NCBI GenBank assembly: GCA_020631735.1
Contig: CM036223.1
Span: 12,649,356-12,713,355, forward strand
Length of the DNA stretch: 64,000 nt
DNA from: Saccharum officinarum
Lineage: Eukaryota > Streptophyta > Magnoliopsida > Poales > Poaceae
Reading direction: 5' to 3'
Part shown: piece by piece, positions 10,688 through 22,529 of the stretch
How positions within the stretch are numbered: the first letter of the stretch is position 1
Layout of the letters: every line of letters begins with the position of its first letter
Made by a program: the position numbers and the translations under genes
The notes under the pieces: model-generated
Seen by the model: the letters and a program-made list of their open reading frames with translations, nothing else
The model's database searches: none
Told to the model about the DNA's origin: nothing

Positions 10688-12516
10688 GTCATTTGCCTAA
10701 AACAGCCTGGACAGCAAGCTGAATTCATCCTCCAGCTAAACCTATCACCACAAACAGTGAGTGAAACATGGGTCCATCTCTGCACCTGTATGCTGTTTTT
10801 TTTACAAAAATAAAATCAGCACTTGATGAGATGAGGTGGTCCAGCAAGTGCAATAACTTCAGTGTCTTCTTCCCTGCTGTGAGTGCTTCAACTACTTGGT
10901 GCCCCTCATATGGGGCAAGGCAAGCCTCTGATCAATGGCCATCCACAGCAATGTGTAGCAGCAGCAGCGATGGAGCCCCCCAGCCAGGGCTGGTAGCTGG
11001 CTAGCCAGTGGCCTTGATGCCCTTGCCTTTACTGAGCACCTCATTCTGGTCAGGAAGTTTGGCCAACAGACCTCTCCGGTTCTTCTCAAGGGATGAAGAG
11101 GGCAATTCAGGAATTCAGTTCTGCAGGATGATTGAATTGCTAGTACATTTGTAGTAATGGTGTAACTGAACTTTCATGTCCTGGGATTCTCAGTACAAAT
11201 GGCATGAATTGTTGGGAATTAATTTAGGATAACATCAGGTGAGTCATTTCGATAAGAGATAATTTCAGAGTGTGTCATCAGAGAGTGACTGCAGGGATAA
11301 ACATAAACTTTGACCTGATGGAGGTCAAATAGATGAAATGAGATCATTTAAACCATAACTGTCTAGACAGACACTTCATGCAGCAACTTTCACGCATTCA
11401 TGATATGTAGATGATGATAATAAATTGCTTTAAAATTCATAGTCCACAATCCACATCACCCCAAGGCCTGAACACGATAGTTTCTTCTCTTTTTTGGAGT
11501 TGGAAATTCTAAAAGGACATCAGAGCTTAACCACTATTGTCCTCTTCTTGGTAGCAGCATCCAGGAACCTTGGACTGGGTAAACAAGATTTAATCCTTTT
11601 AATCTTCTCATGACAATCAGAGAGGATTAAACAAAGTTTGAGACAGTGATTAATGGTGGTCAAGCAAGAGAGTCAAGAACAATGTCCAAGGGTGCAAATC
11701 CATGCAAGGCCTCTCAAGAACCTTAAACTAACTGCATGCCACAATTAAAATATTTCAGCTAAGTTCAGAACTCCATGTTACTCAGTGGTAGTATATTGCA
11801 ATTCAAATTGGTGTAAGTTGGAGAAAACAATTGCAGGCAGATTTGTGACAGATATATGGATCCTGAGGGTGGCAAGACAGGGGATCAGTCCCTAGATTTG
11901 TGCTTAATTTTCTCTGAAGCTTCATGAAAGACTGACTCCATTGGGTCTCATAAACTATTTTAATTACTACTTGGGAGTTGGGACAAGCTAGCTAGGTAGA
12001 TGATCCAAATGACATACTGGATGGAATTCAGGGAGGTTATTTGTCCGGAAGTATTAGGCAGTTCGTGTTTGCTTTGCTGTTAGATTTTATTCATGTAGTT
12101 TGATCTTGGATACTTTTATAGGAAACTTTGGCTTTTACAGCCCCAAAGAGGATACTGCCAACTAGTTGAAACATGGCAAATATCCAAAATAAACATATAT
12201 GATTATTGGGGGGGAGGTACTCTAATCAAATGTGAAATGACGTACGCCTCAATATATAAAAAATTTTAAACTAGTTTCTTTATGCGAGTTGTACAGAAAC
12301 TGAAGCAAAGTACTGAAAATATGACTTCCAAGATATATTGAGAAGTAAAAATACAAAAAAGAGTATTGAGTACTAGCATCTTGTAGATCTACCACCCTGA
12401 TCACCAGCGTTTCTGTGGTGAATACACTCAACAACTTTGGGACAAGCACAAATATTTGCAGGACCAGAGAGTACACAGGACCGTATATATACACGGTAAC
12501 ATACATACACGAAATA
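10688..12516. other. Intergenic sequence downstream of the DUF688-type gene, no supported gene
   Basis: Both strands were scanned. The open frames at 10768-11004 and 10892-11089 are short and featureless. No RNA gene or repeat end was recognised. Confidence 0.4.
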
Positions 12517-12524
12517 TTTACTGT

Positions 12525-12718
12525 CAAGGTTCTGGGATCGACCGAATTAGTCCGAATTTCGGCGAAATTCGTCCATTTCGGTGAGGTCTGAAACGAATTT
12601 TATGCTTTATATTCCGAAAATTCACCGAATTGAGTCCAAAATTCATCCGAATTTTCCTGAAATTCGTCCAATTCGGTTGGGACCGAATTTTTTTCCAAAA
12701 CGAATCCCAAAACCTTGC
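12525..12718 (+). mobile_element. 194-bp hAT-type MITE, copy 1
   Basis: The ends CAAGGTTCTGGGAT and ATCCCAAAACCTTG are inverted repeats. The 8-bp flanks TTTACTGT (12517-12524) and CTTACTGT (12719-12726) match at 7 of 8. The interior is full of short inverted ATTCGG / CCGAAT motifs. A second copy of identical length is at 43617-43810. Confidence 0.8.
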
Positions 12719-12879
12719 TTACTGTTATATATATGTTTCATGTATATCATGCACGATTAATTTTTGGCATTGCACGTCAAGTTTTACTACAAATCACATA
12801 GATTACATTACACATGCTGCGGCAAAATGCAAAGCACACCTTGAGCTTTATGCATATTCATATCAATCAAAAAGCCTCT

Positions 12880-13605
12880 CTATGCTGCGGCGCTGGTACT
12901 GGTAGTGGTAGCTCGCCGGCCGGGCTTGCCGCCGACGACCGTGGCAAGCGCGTTCCTGACGGCCACCGCGACGCCGCACCCCTTCAGCACCCGCTTCTCG
13001 CAGCACTCGCGCTCCGTCCAGAAGCACCGCGGCGTGGCTTCCCCCTCGTCGTCGTCGACGCCGCCGGCGCCGGCCGAGAACGCGCGCCTGTGGTGGCCGC
13101 GGGAAGCCCCCTGCACGGTGAACACGGGCGACATGGTTGCCGACGTGTTGGAGCTCGAGGACGACCAGGAGGAGGAGGACCAGGACGAGCACGCCGCGGG
13201 CGTCATCCGGCTGCCGCCGCTGCCGGGCCTCCGGAGCAGGGTGATCCTGGGGAGGATGGCGCCGAGGAGGCCGCCGCCGGGCCGGCGGGTCCTGCTGGAG
13301 CGGCCGCCGGCGCCGCCCCTGCCCGCGGAGGAGTAGTAGGACGGCGGCGGGGTGAGCGGCGGGAGCGCGGCCGCGGAGGGCGAGTCGTTCTTGGGCGTGC
13401 CCGGCTGCGACTCCCACAGGAACGGCACCGCGCCCGCCGACGCCACGGGGTAGTACACCCGGAACGACGGCACCGCCAGCTGCGCCGCCGCCTCCTTGCA
13501 GAGCATCTTGGCGTGGAGCTTGCTCCCCTGCTTCACCAACAGTCCAGGCTCCTCCTTGCCGCCGGCGCTTGCCATGGCGAACATGCACTGCGCAGTGACT
13601 GACAC
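12880..13605 (-). CDS. DUF688-type plant protein, single exon, 241 aa
   Basis: An uninterrupted minus-strand frame of 241 codons with strong GC bias at third positions, as expected of a grass gene. The key landmark is PFLWESQPGTPK at about residues 60-71. This is the signature of a plant-specific family (DUF688, also annotated as hydroxyproline-rich-like) whose biochemical role is unknown. Before it is a short conserved-looking N-terminus with a KLHAKMLCKEA segment. After it come a proline-rich stretch (residues about 80-88), a Gly/Arg-rich stretch with RRPGGGLLGAILPRI, and a Ser-rich segment (about 140-155). A C-terminal block with CFWTERECCEKRVLKGCG and AVRNALATVV ends the protein. There is no signal peptide or membrane segment. 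The first ATG (13605) is taken as the start; a second at codon 8 is possible. TATA box and pyrimidine-rich leader are in place upstream. Overlapping frames on the other strand are by-products of high GC. Confidence 0.85.
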   Translation of the reverse strand: MSVTAQCMFAMASAGGKEEPGLLVKQGSKLHAKMLCKEAAAQLAVPSFRVYYPVASAGAVPFLWESQPGTPKNDSPSAAALPPLTPPPSYYSSAGRGGAGGRSSRTRRPGGGLLGAILPRITLLRRPGSGGSRMTPAACSSWSSSSWSSSSSNTSATMSPVFTVQGASRGHHRRAFSAGAGGVDDDEGEATPRCFWTERECCEKRVLKGCGVAVAVRNALATVVGGKPGRRATTTSTSAAA

Positions 13606-13621
13606 CCTGCTCTGCTAGCCC

Positions 13622-13641
13622 AGAGAGAGAGAGAGAGAGAG
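13622..13641. repeat. (GA)n microsatellite in the 5' leader of the DUF688-type gene
   Basis: About ten GA units on the plus strand, hence (CT)n in the minus-strand transcript leader, just upstream of the start codon at 13605. CT-rich leaders are common in plant genes. Confidence 0.9.
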
Positions 13642-13728
13642 TCTGCAAGAAAAGGAGGGAAGCAGTGAAGAAGTAGGTGGCGCTTGAGAGTTGAGAATGA
13701 GAAGGTGCGTGGCGACTATAGCAAGTGA

Positions 13729-13738
13729 TTTTTATATA
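13729..13738 (-). promoter_or_regulatory. TATA box of the DUF688-type gene
   Basis: TATATAAAAA on the minus strand, about 125 bases upstream of the ATG. This places transcription start near 13700 and gives a leader of about 95-100 nt that contains the (CT)n tract. Confidence 0.65.
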
Positions 13739-14173
13739 TCCATGGATCAGCAGTTTGCAGTGCAGGGACTGGCAGACATGGGAGAAGAAGGCTGTCTACT
13801 TGCTTGCTGCTCATCTCCGATCTCTGATCTCTCTCCTCTCTGCGATCCGTAGCTGACTTTTGCCGTCGACCAACGAGCATGTGACACGGCAACATTAGTG
13901 GGCATAATCAAAAGAGGTTGTCTTGTGAGTGACGAGAGCACAGAGACACAGAATGCGGCTTGCTGGTGTAAGCATATGAAGAAATGGTGGTAGAAAAAAA
14001 AATGCAACTGGGATTGCCCGGCCCCTCTGCTAATAAAAGGAGAACTGGGATATTATCTCTCTGGTTTGTCAACTTGATCGCCCAAAGTAAACAATACATT
14101 GAATCTGTGTTACTGTCAAACTGTGTACGTAATGGTTTGTGTCACACCGTTTAATTTACTGCCATCGTATAAG

Positions 14174-14787
14174 CAGGGGCGGAGCCAGTATTCAGATATA
14201 GGGGGGCCGGACGCACACAAAGTGTCGACAAAAATTATATAGTACCCACAGGAGATCTTGATGTCGGCTTAAAAAATTGCGGAATTTGATGTTGGCTTAA
14301 AATCTGTAATAAATTACCTTTAATCTCTTTATCTTAAAAAAATGCTACTCCCTCCGTCATATTTTGACTTTAAAATTTGTACTGAAATAATGCATTCGAC
14401 ATGGTGTATGCTTAGATTTGGCATAATTGAGGATCTTTATTAAGCTCAATCTATGAGTTTGCGCCATTTAAAGATTCTCTTAAGTTGCCTTAATTTTTTT
14501 TGGAATACACTATATTATAGGACGAAGGAAGTAAATATCTAAATTTTGAAGATAAGAATTGAAGAGACATTCTTCTTATATCAATAATTCATGTCATATA
14601 TGTATTTTATTTAGCCACTTAACATAAGATAATCAAGAGATATATTTGAGAAAAGCAATCTAAAATTAGCTAGTATATCTTGTTTATTTATAATCTCTAG
14701 TGATTAGTGAGACATAACTAAAAATAGTAATGAAAACTATGCAATGTTAGGGGGGCCAGCCCCTGCGCCCCCCTGTCTCCGCCCCTG
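14174..14787. mobile_element. Non-autonomous hAT element with perfect 8-bp TSD
   Basis: The ends CAGGGGCGGAG and CTCCGCCCCTG are perfect inverted repeats. The flanking 8-mer CGTATAAG is identical on both sides (14166-14173 and 14788-14795). There is no transposase frame. A Stowaway MITE is nested inside (14348-14531). Confidence 0.92.
14348..14531. mobile_element. Stowaway MITE nested in the hAT element
   Basis: The ends CTCCCTCCGTC and GGACGAAGGAAG are flanked by TA on both sides (14346-14347 and 14532-14533). It is younger than the hAT element that contains it. Confidence 0.85.
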
Positions 14788-14862
14788 CGTATAAGTGGTA
14801 GTTGAAAAGTGCAATACAACCAGCATTTTGGAAATCAAAAGTTTATATTATCTTCTTTTTGA

Positions 14863-14938
14863 CCCTGTTCGCTTGTTTTTTCAGCCGTACTTTTAACGAA
14901 GGAACAGTGTTTTTCTCTCACAGTAAATCAGCGAACAG
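14863..14938. mobile_element. Short MITE with CCTGTTCG ends
   Basis: CCCTGTTCGCTTG at the left and AGCGAACAG at the right bracket ACAGTGTTTTTCTCTCACA. The same core occurs at 49334-49415. The right boundary is uncertain because similar sequence (CAGTACTTTTCATCTTGTC) continues for about 45 bases. Confidence 0.5.
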
Positions 14939-14989
14939 TACTTTTCATCTTGTCTTTTCAGCTAAAAAAATGAACCCAAATCGAGTGAA

Positions 14990-15752
14990 ATAATAGCAGT
15001 AGAGACGTGACTTCAACAACAAAAACAACTAAGAGCTAACAATTAAAAACAACAATTGCGCCAAGAGTTTGGATCGAGACACCAACATAGCTCTAACAAC
15101 AAAGATGCATCACAAAACCACCACACAGATGATAAAATACCATTTCGACGCACCATCATCACTGCTTGTGTAAAGGCGATGTCCCACACTGAGCAAGTCA
15201 CGGCTGTGCAAGACAGGCCACTGCAAGTTATGTAGATATATCGCGGCATCATTTCTGCTTGTGTCGCCTACCAACATTGTCCTACACCACACTAACCACT
15301 ACCATGCAGGATAGCCACCAAAATCTGGTGCAAGCCATGAAGACAATCAACCCAGCAACCTTGCCCAAAAAACAACACATCAGAATAGATGCTTCCATCA
15401 GTCAATCTGAAGGTCTCTACACAAACCAAAGCAACGGTGCACTTTTGTTAGCCCACCTTGTGCTGCACCGACCCCTAACTAACTTTGCAGGAACCTCTAG
15501 CGCATGGTGCCGCTTTGTCGTCGCCTAGCAACTGCCACACGGAAGCTTTCCAATCCTAAGGATACCCTCGTCAAGGCCGCCTCATGTTTCCATTGACGCC
15601 CACTCTCTTAGCTGGGTTGCTACAACATCAACACTCATCAGGCTCGGCATCGAATTGTGAACACCACCGCGTGCTGCCCCTTACATGAGACCAGCTGAAC
15701 AACTGCAGTTAGCCTCCGTGCACGGCCTCGCCTGCGATTGCCAACTCGCTCC
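14990..15752. other. Unassigned sequence interrupted by the 15762 element
   Basis: Low-complexity AAC-rich start, then sequence that continues beyond the next element. GCTCCACCATGAAC before the insertion joins CTTGGG after it. It resembles retroposon or decayed non-coding material, but no family was fixed and no gene is supported. Confidence 0.35.
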
Positions 15753-15761
15753 ACCATGAAC

Positions 15762-16807
15762 TCAGCTTGCAGGCGGGGCGGGTAATTACCGCAACCCGCA
15801 ACGCTCGCCCTGCAAAATCAACTTTGTGGCTCTCGCGGACTAGCTGCAATATTTTTGCGGGTCTGACCGCCAAGCCCACTGGAGTCCACCTCGGTCCGCC
15901 AGATACCGCAAGCGACGCCCCATGAGGGAGAGGGCCGGAAGCGGGGCGGAGGTGCTACGCGGGCGCGCCGCGGCGAGTGAGACAGTCGTACGTGCCGCGC
16001 CGGCTGGCGGAGGGCGCAGGCGTTGAGGGTCGAGGCGGGCCGACGTGTTGGCATCGCATGCGATGAAGGCCGGAGTAGCGCTGGGTTTCTCGGTGGCGTC
16101 GCGGCGGCGCGGCACTGTGCGTGAGCCACGAAGAAATCCGTCTTGCCATCGGCATTGACACGCCGATCACGACGCCGGCATCAATGGCTACCTGCGCCGC
16201 CACGAGGCAGCGTCACCCGGTGGATCCCCGTGCCCCACCACACGTCCAGCCTTCCACGCGGGCCGCAGCATCGGCCACAACAGAACCGTCCTGCCGCCGT
16301 CCATGCCCACAGGACACAACAGCAAGCCATATCCGTACTTCTGCTTCCTGTTGACGCTGGGCTTCGCATCCACGGTCCCGTCCTGACGCTGCAACCTGTT
16401 GATCACCGGGGATGCCACCACCGTCACCAAGGTGTATTATATTGCTTTTGTTCCATGGCTGCATGCCCACAACTTGCGAATTTGCGATCTCGTGTCGCTC
16501 GAAAGAGCTGCTCCAGATCACGATGAGGCAATCTACTTGACAATGTTCAGGAACTTGGAAATACGTCGAGCCGTCATCTCTGTCAGACATATGATTCAAT
16601 CGGATATTGCGTTTTGCTATTTATTTCTTGTCAATTCTGACGAATCTGATTTGCCGAGGGGTACAAGGTTTGCGGACAGCATGCGGGTTCCCGCAAAAGC
16701 CGCAAAATGCTAGCGGTTTCATGCGGGTACGCCGCAAAACCCACAAGAACTCTCGCGCGGGTGCGGACACTAGGCGGACAGCCGCGAACCGACCCGCCTG
16801 CAACGTG
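15762..16807. mobile_element. DNA-element insertion with GCAGGCGGG ends and 9-bp direct repeats
   Basis: TTGCAGGCGGG near the left end pairs with CCCGCCTGCAA near the right end. The flanks are ACCATGAAC on both sides (15753-15761 and 16808-16816). Sub-terminal GCGGGT / ACCCGC motifs are abundant (CATGCGGGTTCCCGC at about 16680). The 9-bp TSD suggests a Mutator-like element, whereas the GCGGGT-rich ends are also seen in hAT elements. The GC-rich interior has no recognised gene. Confidence 0.55.
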
Positions 16808-16819
16808 ACCATGAACCTT

Positions 16820-17138
16820 GGGAAAACAAATCGTTGCCTGCACAGTTGGGTCGCGCCGCGCCTCGACAATATCACCGCTGCATTCAGATCTGCCCATCAA
16901 AGAGATGGACTCAACCAATGAGACGGAAGATCCATAAATAGATGCCATAAATAGACTTTGCGCCAGGAAAAATAGAAGCCATGTTGCCTGCACAGGGTGC
17001 CCGCCACTCGAGCAAGAGGACTCGCTACCACCAAGCTCGCCAACCTCTCTTGCAGCCATCCCAATAGTGCCTTCGAATCAGCCCACGTGAAGCCACACAT
17101 GGCTAGAGCAGCCATACCATCACAGCCTCTACCTCCAC
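16820..17138. other. Unassigned flank between the 15.8-kb element and the solo LTR
   Basis: About 320 bases with no recognised gene. It continues the sequence interrupted at 15761. Open frames on both strands have no known domain. Confidence 0.35.
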
Positions 17139-19029
17139 TGTAACACCTCTGGTGTTATAGTGACTAAATAACTTATCATGTCATCATATTGTACCGCAAA
17201 GTATCCATGATTAGGTCAACTACGATATGCATTAACTAAAACAAGTTTACATTCTTAGGTTGGATGTGCTTCTAAGTTGCGTGGCTCGAATCGAAAACCC
17301 TAATTTCGAATGTCACCGCAAATATTTAGTTTATGCCCTGCATAATTTGAGGTGTATGACTGTATTATACACTAGTGCCAAGTGTAGGGTATGAACTCAA
17401 GTCCAACTCATAAAATGGAGCTTCAAGTTTGAGTTTGAATTTGGAATCCAAAACTTGTTGCGAGTTTTTCGATTCGAATTTGAATTCAAATTTGGGTGAT
17501 TATTAAAAGATTTTCAAAAGTCAAATTGGTCAACCAAGAGTGGCATTTGGTCAAACATGTGATGCTTGACTCAATGATGCCCTTGGATGATGGTGTGATC
17601 ACTAAATAAATACCAATTAAAATAGCAACAAGTTTCAATTTGAAATTCTTCCGAAAACCCTAAATTCAAAATCCTAGTTTTAGCCCTTTTTAAATAATTC
17701 AAAATCTAAGAAAAATTTGGGAAAAAGTTTAAAACCAAGTTTGTAGATCTTTTCAAGGGCTACAAGTTTGGTGTTTTGAGTTTTCAAAGTTTTAGTGTAA
17801 AATGTGGAGCAATTTTGAAAAGAAGCAAATTTCAAATTGACCCCTTTTCATCCCCAAACCCAAAATTCAAAATGGAGGAAGAATTTGAAAATGGTTTGAA
17901 TAGCAAAGTTGTAGGTCTTGGCTAGTTGTGCAACTTTAGTGTTTGGAGTTTTTGAAGTTTCAATATAAAATTCAAAGTAATTTCTAAATTACCAAATTCC
18001 AGAAAAGTGTCCCCTTTTGATTTCCAATCCAAATTTCAAAATCCAGTTTGAATTTGAAAAAGATTTCAACATGAAACTTGTAGAGCTTGAAATTCTGAAG
18101 ATTTCATATTTTGGGAATTTTTCAAGTCACTACATGATTTTGGGAGTAATTTTGGAATAACAGTTTATGGTTTTGTAGTTTGGGGGGTGCTACAGTGTTT
18201 TGGCGAATGAGAGCAGGGCAGCGAGCGACATGGGCGCCGGTGAGCCGTCGACGCCGAGCTGGCCAGTTCCACGGTCTTCCAGTGCGCCACGACGATCACC
18301 TTGAGCTTCTCGCGTTTTCCTACGTCATCTCCAGCTTCTTGGCCTCTATAAAGCCAGTCAGCGCCGTCACCGACGTTCTTCTTATCATTTCTCGCCCGCC
18401 ACCGTCACAGCTTTGTTGGCCAAATTTGTCCTCCTTGCTCCACCTTAGCCCTCTCCATCTCGTCATCAGCGCCGCCATCGCCTCACGAAGCATTTGCGCC
18501 TCTTAGTGTAACTGCTACCGCTCGGGATAGCGTGTGCGCCGTCGTCTTCAACCTCGGTCCACCGCCGACCGAAGTGAGCTCCACCACCATGGGCAGCCCT
18601 GTACAGTCCATGTTAATGCTTTTGATCTAGCATTTCTGCATCGTGATTGTTCTTGCTTGCTCATGTGCTCGCTACTTTCTCCAACGCACGGGGAGATACA
18701 CTGGGACATCGGAGTATCACCAGAGCAAGCAGCCGCCATAGCCGTAGCCACCGTGCCGCCTCACATGGCCAGCCACCTTCACTGCTTCTCTGCGTCTACC
18801 AGCTGCACAGCTACACTCGTGGTGAGCCACTGATGCTCCCCATGCACTCAATTTGATCGTTACCGGCTCGTATCACCGGAGCACCGTGCGCCGCTGCCGT
18901 CGTGTCACCATGGTCGGGTAGGGCTCCCTTCGTAGCGTCTGCGGGCGGGGTGATGTGTCCAGAGTGGTGCGGTATGTTGTGTAGGTCGTGTTGCTCGGGG
19001 TAGCTTGGTCGGAGCCTCGTCGTCTGGCC

Positions 19030-19375
19030 TGACTAGCGCGTCCGGTCAGTTCACCTGGGCGCAGAGGAAAGCCGCGCAACCAGCGTGTTCGGTCCCTCAC
19101 AGAACCGGAGTATCCGGTCGGGCACCCAGAGGAGCAGAGCGTGGCGAGGGGCTGATCGGACGCGCGGCGCGTCTGGTCACATGCGATCGGACGCGTCCGG
19201 TCGTGGTGGGAGCTCTCTAGACTCCGACCGGACGTCGGGTGCAGCGCGTCCAGTCAAACCGTGAAGCGTGTCCGGTCATGGCAACGGCTCTCTCTGACGC
19301 GCGTTGTTACTGTTTGTCCTGTAGTGACCGGATGCGTTCAGTCACCCTGACCAGTGCGTCCGGTCATCATGTTTT
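19030..19375. repeat. Cluster of CGTCCGGTC-type short repeats in LTR U3
   Basis: About nine copies of GCGTCCGGTC, GACCGGACG or close variants lie directly upstream of the TATA box at 19418. The layout matches the CGTCTGTCG cluster in the LTR at the window start, but the word is different. Confidence 0.7.
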
Positions 19376-19417
19376 TCACCACGTCGTCCAATAACGGCTA
19401 GCTGCGTACCCCTTCAC

Positions 19418-19425
19418 TATAAATA
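19418..19425 (+). promoter_or_regulatory. TATA box of the nested LTR
   Basis: TATAAATA preceded by CCCCTTCAC and AACGGCTAG, followed by GAAGTTGGCC. It corresponds to the minus-strand TATA box at 842-849. Confidence 0.65.
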
Positions 19426-22400
19426 GAAGTTGGCCAGGGTTTTGGGGCAACTCTTGCACATTTTGAGATATTGAGACATCCTTTGAGCTAGAGAACAACC
19501 CCTCCACTCATCTCTTTGCTTGGTTGCATATCTTGAGTGAGATTCAGTGAGATTCAGCTGCATTACTTAAGAGTTGCATTCTAGAGGCACTTAATCTTCG
19601 AGTTGCTGTAGATTTCTTGTTACTCTTCCGTGTTTCTCAACACGGTAGACGGCCAGGAGCAGCGGAGGTGATTGAGCTCGCAATTGGAGATTGTTGGAGC
19701 CCTCACTAAGTGTTGTAAGGGGTTCTTGATCCTTCTCCGTAGGAGTTCACGAATTGGATACTCTAGTAAAGCTTGTGGCTTGGAGGATCCCCATCTTGTG
19801 TGCGGTTGTGCGGCGCCCGCCGAGGGCTCGACTCTTGATAGTCTATTAGCTTGCGAACCGACATGTGGGTGTATCGCCATAACGGGGAGTAGCTTACCGG
19901 GAAGCAAGTGAACCTCGGGATAAATTCTTGTGTCGTTCTCTTCCTGAGAATTTTCTGGTGTGATTGATTGATTGGTTTTTCTTGTCTCTACACGGCGGTA
20001 TAATCACTCGAAACTCTTTTCTCGCGTTACTCCTTATATCTAGCTTGTAGTTGTTGTTTTGGTTAGTGGATAGCCTTGTACTAGACTTGTGTAGGTGGCT
20101 TGCTTAATTAGTTAGAGCTAGTGTATTTTGCTTCGCCACCTTTTGTACTAACACTTATGGTTAAGTAATTCTTGTAGAAGTTTTAATTAGGCTATTCACC
20201 CCTCTCTAGCCTATTTGGACCTTTCAGCCGCGTGCGTTGCTGGGCCGCGAGCGGGTGAGCGCGCGAGCGGGCCACACGCGTTGTTGGGCCGAGCCAGGAA
20301 AGGAGAGGAGAAGTGGCCCGAGCTGCCGTTTTTGTTTTTCTTTTTCAAAAATGTAAAATAGTGTTAGTTTTTGTTTATTTCAACAGAATTTTTATAGAGC
20401 TCCAAAAATAGTGAAACTTTTTGTGTAAGCTTTTTAAAGTGTAAATTATCTAGGAAAAATGTTAAATGCTGATTTTGATTACTTTTTATAAGTTATTAAA
20501 TTAGCTTAATTAAATATTAAATACAACTTCCAGGAATTTTAGTAATTAAAATATTAATCCAAAAATCATGAAATTTATTTTGACACTGTTTTAGGCCATG
20601 ATTAACCTATATAAAAAGTTTGAGCTCAATTAGAGAAAGTTTAATTTATTCTTAATTTATGCCTTTATTGTTAAAGTGTTTAAATAAATGTTAAATTGGT
20701 AGCTTTAAGTGTTGTGTGATCTTTTTGATTGAGTGATGACCTTGGGTCGTTAATCCTTGATGATCCATGGCACTTTAATTACTTGGTTGAGCTCATGATT
20801 AACATGTTCGTTAAGAAATAATAACGTTACTTGTTGAAGTACTATTAGTTAATAGGTTTTGTTATTTGCAACTGTATCGCAAAGGAAAGTTATACTCAAG
20901 TCATTAATCTTGGCATGTCATCATCAAGCATCATGTTTACCATCGCATCATGTTGAAGCATGTTATACTTTCGTATAGTTCCCGCTTTCGAGGAAGTCGA
21001 CGTTGTTGAGCAAGCTTCCGGAGAAGAGCAGTCGCCCGTGGGTTCTGGACCGGACGTCAGAGTTGTTGAGCCCGAACCAGTCGTCTCGTTTGAGCAAGGC
21101 AAGCCCCGATGCATTTAAACCTTCCTTGAATTTTACAAATTGTTATCACTGGTACTATGGTTTACTGCATTAAGTAATTAGGAGTTGAGTGATAACCCAA
21201 TTACTGCATTATCATCCTTGATTATTGTGATATCACCCTTGGTACCTGTTTATTTGAAAATACGTAGTATGCTTCGCTATGCTTAATGAGTTAGGTTTTT
21301 AAATGAAATGTTTATATGATCATGATGGCATACTTGATGAATAATGAAATATAAGAATGAACTTGAAGATCGGGCGGATGGTTTGACCACTGCTAACTTA
21401 CATTGAGAAATGAGTCTCAATGTAGTGTTTTCGCCTTGTCAGTTAAGGACCGTTCGTTGTAGGCCCGCTTGTGTTTCGAGACTTTGCAACTAGCCTCATG
21501 CCTTGGGTAAGCCCAAGATATTAGTGACTCCATTACGAGAACGTCTAACCTCGCATTGGGAGTGGAGAGATTGGGGAAGTAACGTGTACCCTCGGGGCTA
21601 GAATTAGGCCGGGTTCGAGAGGTATTATACTCCTCGGGTGGCGATAGACACGTTCTAGTCTTGAAAGATCTAAATGAGGGTTGACATATGTAAGATTCGA
21701 TTCTACATATGTCGTGAGGTTAGAGATCCGCAGCTGGGTATAATCAGTTTGAATCGTCGCTGCTCCTCGGTTATGGAGACTCGATCGTCTGACCTGCATC
21801 GTAGTTAAGAAATGGAAACGTTGAAAGAAAGAAGAAGAAAATAATCTTGATGAGAATTACTTTGATCTAGATTAGGATCACTTAGAATTGGTTAATGAAC
21901 CATCAATGATAAAAATAAAATGTTGAAAGTAAGGACTTACTTTAGTAAGCTTTTCTGTAAAATAATTTTGATTCTTGGATACCCGTACCTTGATTCCCTA
22001 AAGCTAGCATGTCCTTGGAGTCTTTTCTTAGTCGGGTAAGTCTTGTTGAGTACTCTCCGTACTCAGGGTTTGTTAAACCCTTGTTGCAGGTGCGGTTCAT
22101 GAGCAAGTCTACTTTGAGCCTTACTGCATGACCGTTGTCGTTGAAGAAAGTGACAACGAATAGGCTGTGTGGCCTTTGGGCAAGGCACCTCGTTTGGGTG
22201 TTGTAATAAAGTTACTACTGATACTTCACTACTACTGGTTTATAATAATGCTACGTATGGTTTGAGGTTTGAAAACTATGTTTTGTAAATTTAAGTTATG
22301 TAAGACTTTCGCTACTTTACTCTGATGATATTTTGAATAAACTGTTGTAATATTGCAATACTCCTGTAATTGAATCCTGTTTGGAGGAAAGCAGATCTTT

Positions 22401-22529
22401 AAAGTTATGAGGAACATAAGTATGACTGTCAGAGGTCATTATGACAATGACAGGTACATGTGAGCCATCATAATTAGGAGATTCTGTGACATCCACCACC
22501 CCGGGTGCAGATTATACGTTTGATAACTA

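Larger units (their letters stand above)
18895..20226 (+). mobile_element. LTR fragment nested inside the Gypsy solo LTR
   Basis: It ends TAGCCTATTTGGACCTTTCA at 20226 and aligns over its last 800 bases with the minus-strand LTR at 1-842. GCCGC follows the end (20227-20231). GCCGC also occurs at 18890-18894, just before a TG, so a complete element of about 1.33 kb with a 5-bp TSD is possible. The part before the repeat cluster does not resemble the other LTR, so the left boundary is tentative. Confidence 0.55.
17139..22491 (+). mobile_element. Solo LTR of a Gypsy-type element, with a nested LTR
   Basis: It begins TGTAACACCTCTGG and ends GATTCTGTGACA, the usual TG...CA termini with TGTxACA ends. 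It is flanked by TCCAC on both sides (17134-17138 and 22492-22496), a perfect 5-bp TSD. No primer-binding site, gag or pol is seen inside, so this is a single LTR left by recombination. Typical content includes long stretches of AAAATTCAAATTTG-like text, a TATA box near 18352, and the GAGTACTCTCCGTACTCAGGG region. The style resembles Del/Tekay elements (inference). Without the nested insertion it would be about 4 kb. Confidence 0.8.

Noticed and set aside
13621..13642. Possible binding-site array (GA repeats) for a specific factor
   Set aside because: It is a simple microsatellite in a leader. Nothing in the sequence shows a regulatory role.
12863..13648. Long frames (up to 262 codons) on both strands overlapping the DUF688-type gene
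   Set aside because: They arise from the high GC content of the real minus-strand gene. Only the frame with PFLWESQPGTPK has a family signature and clean start and end.
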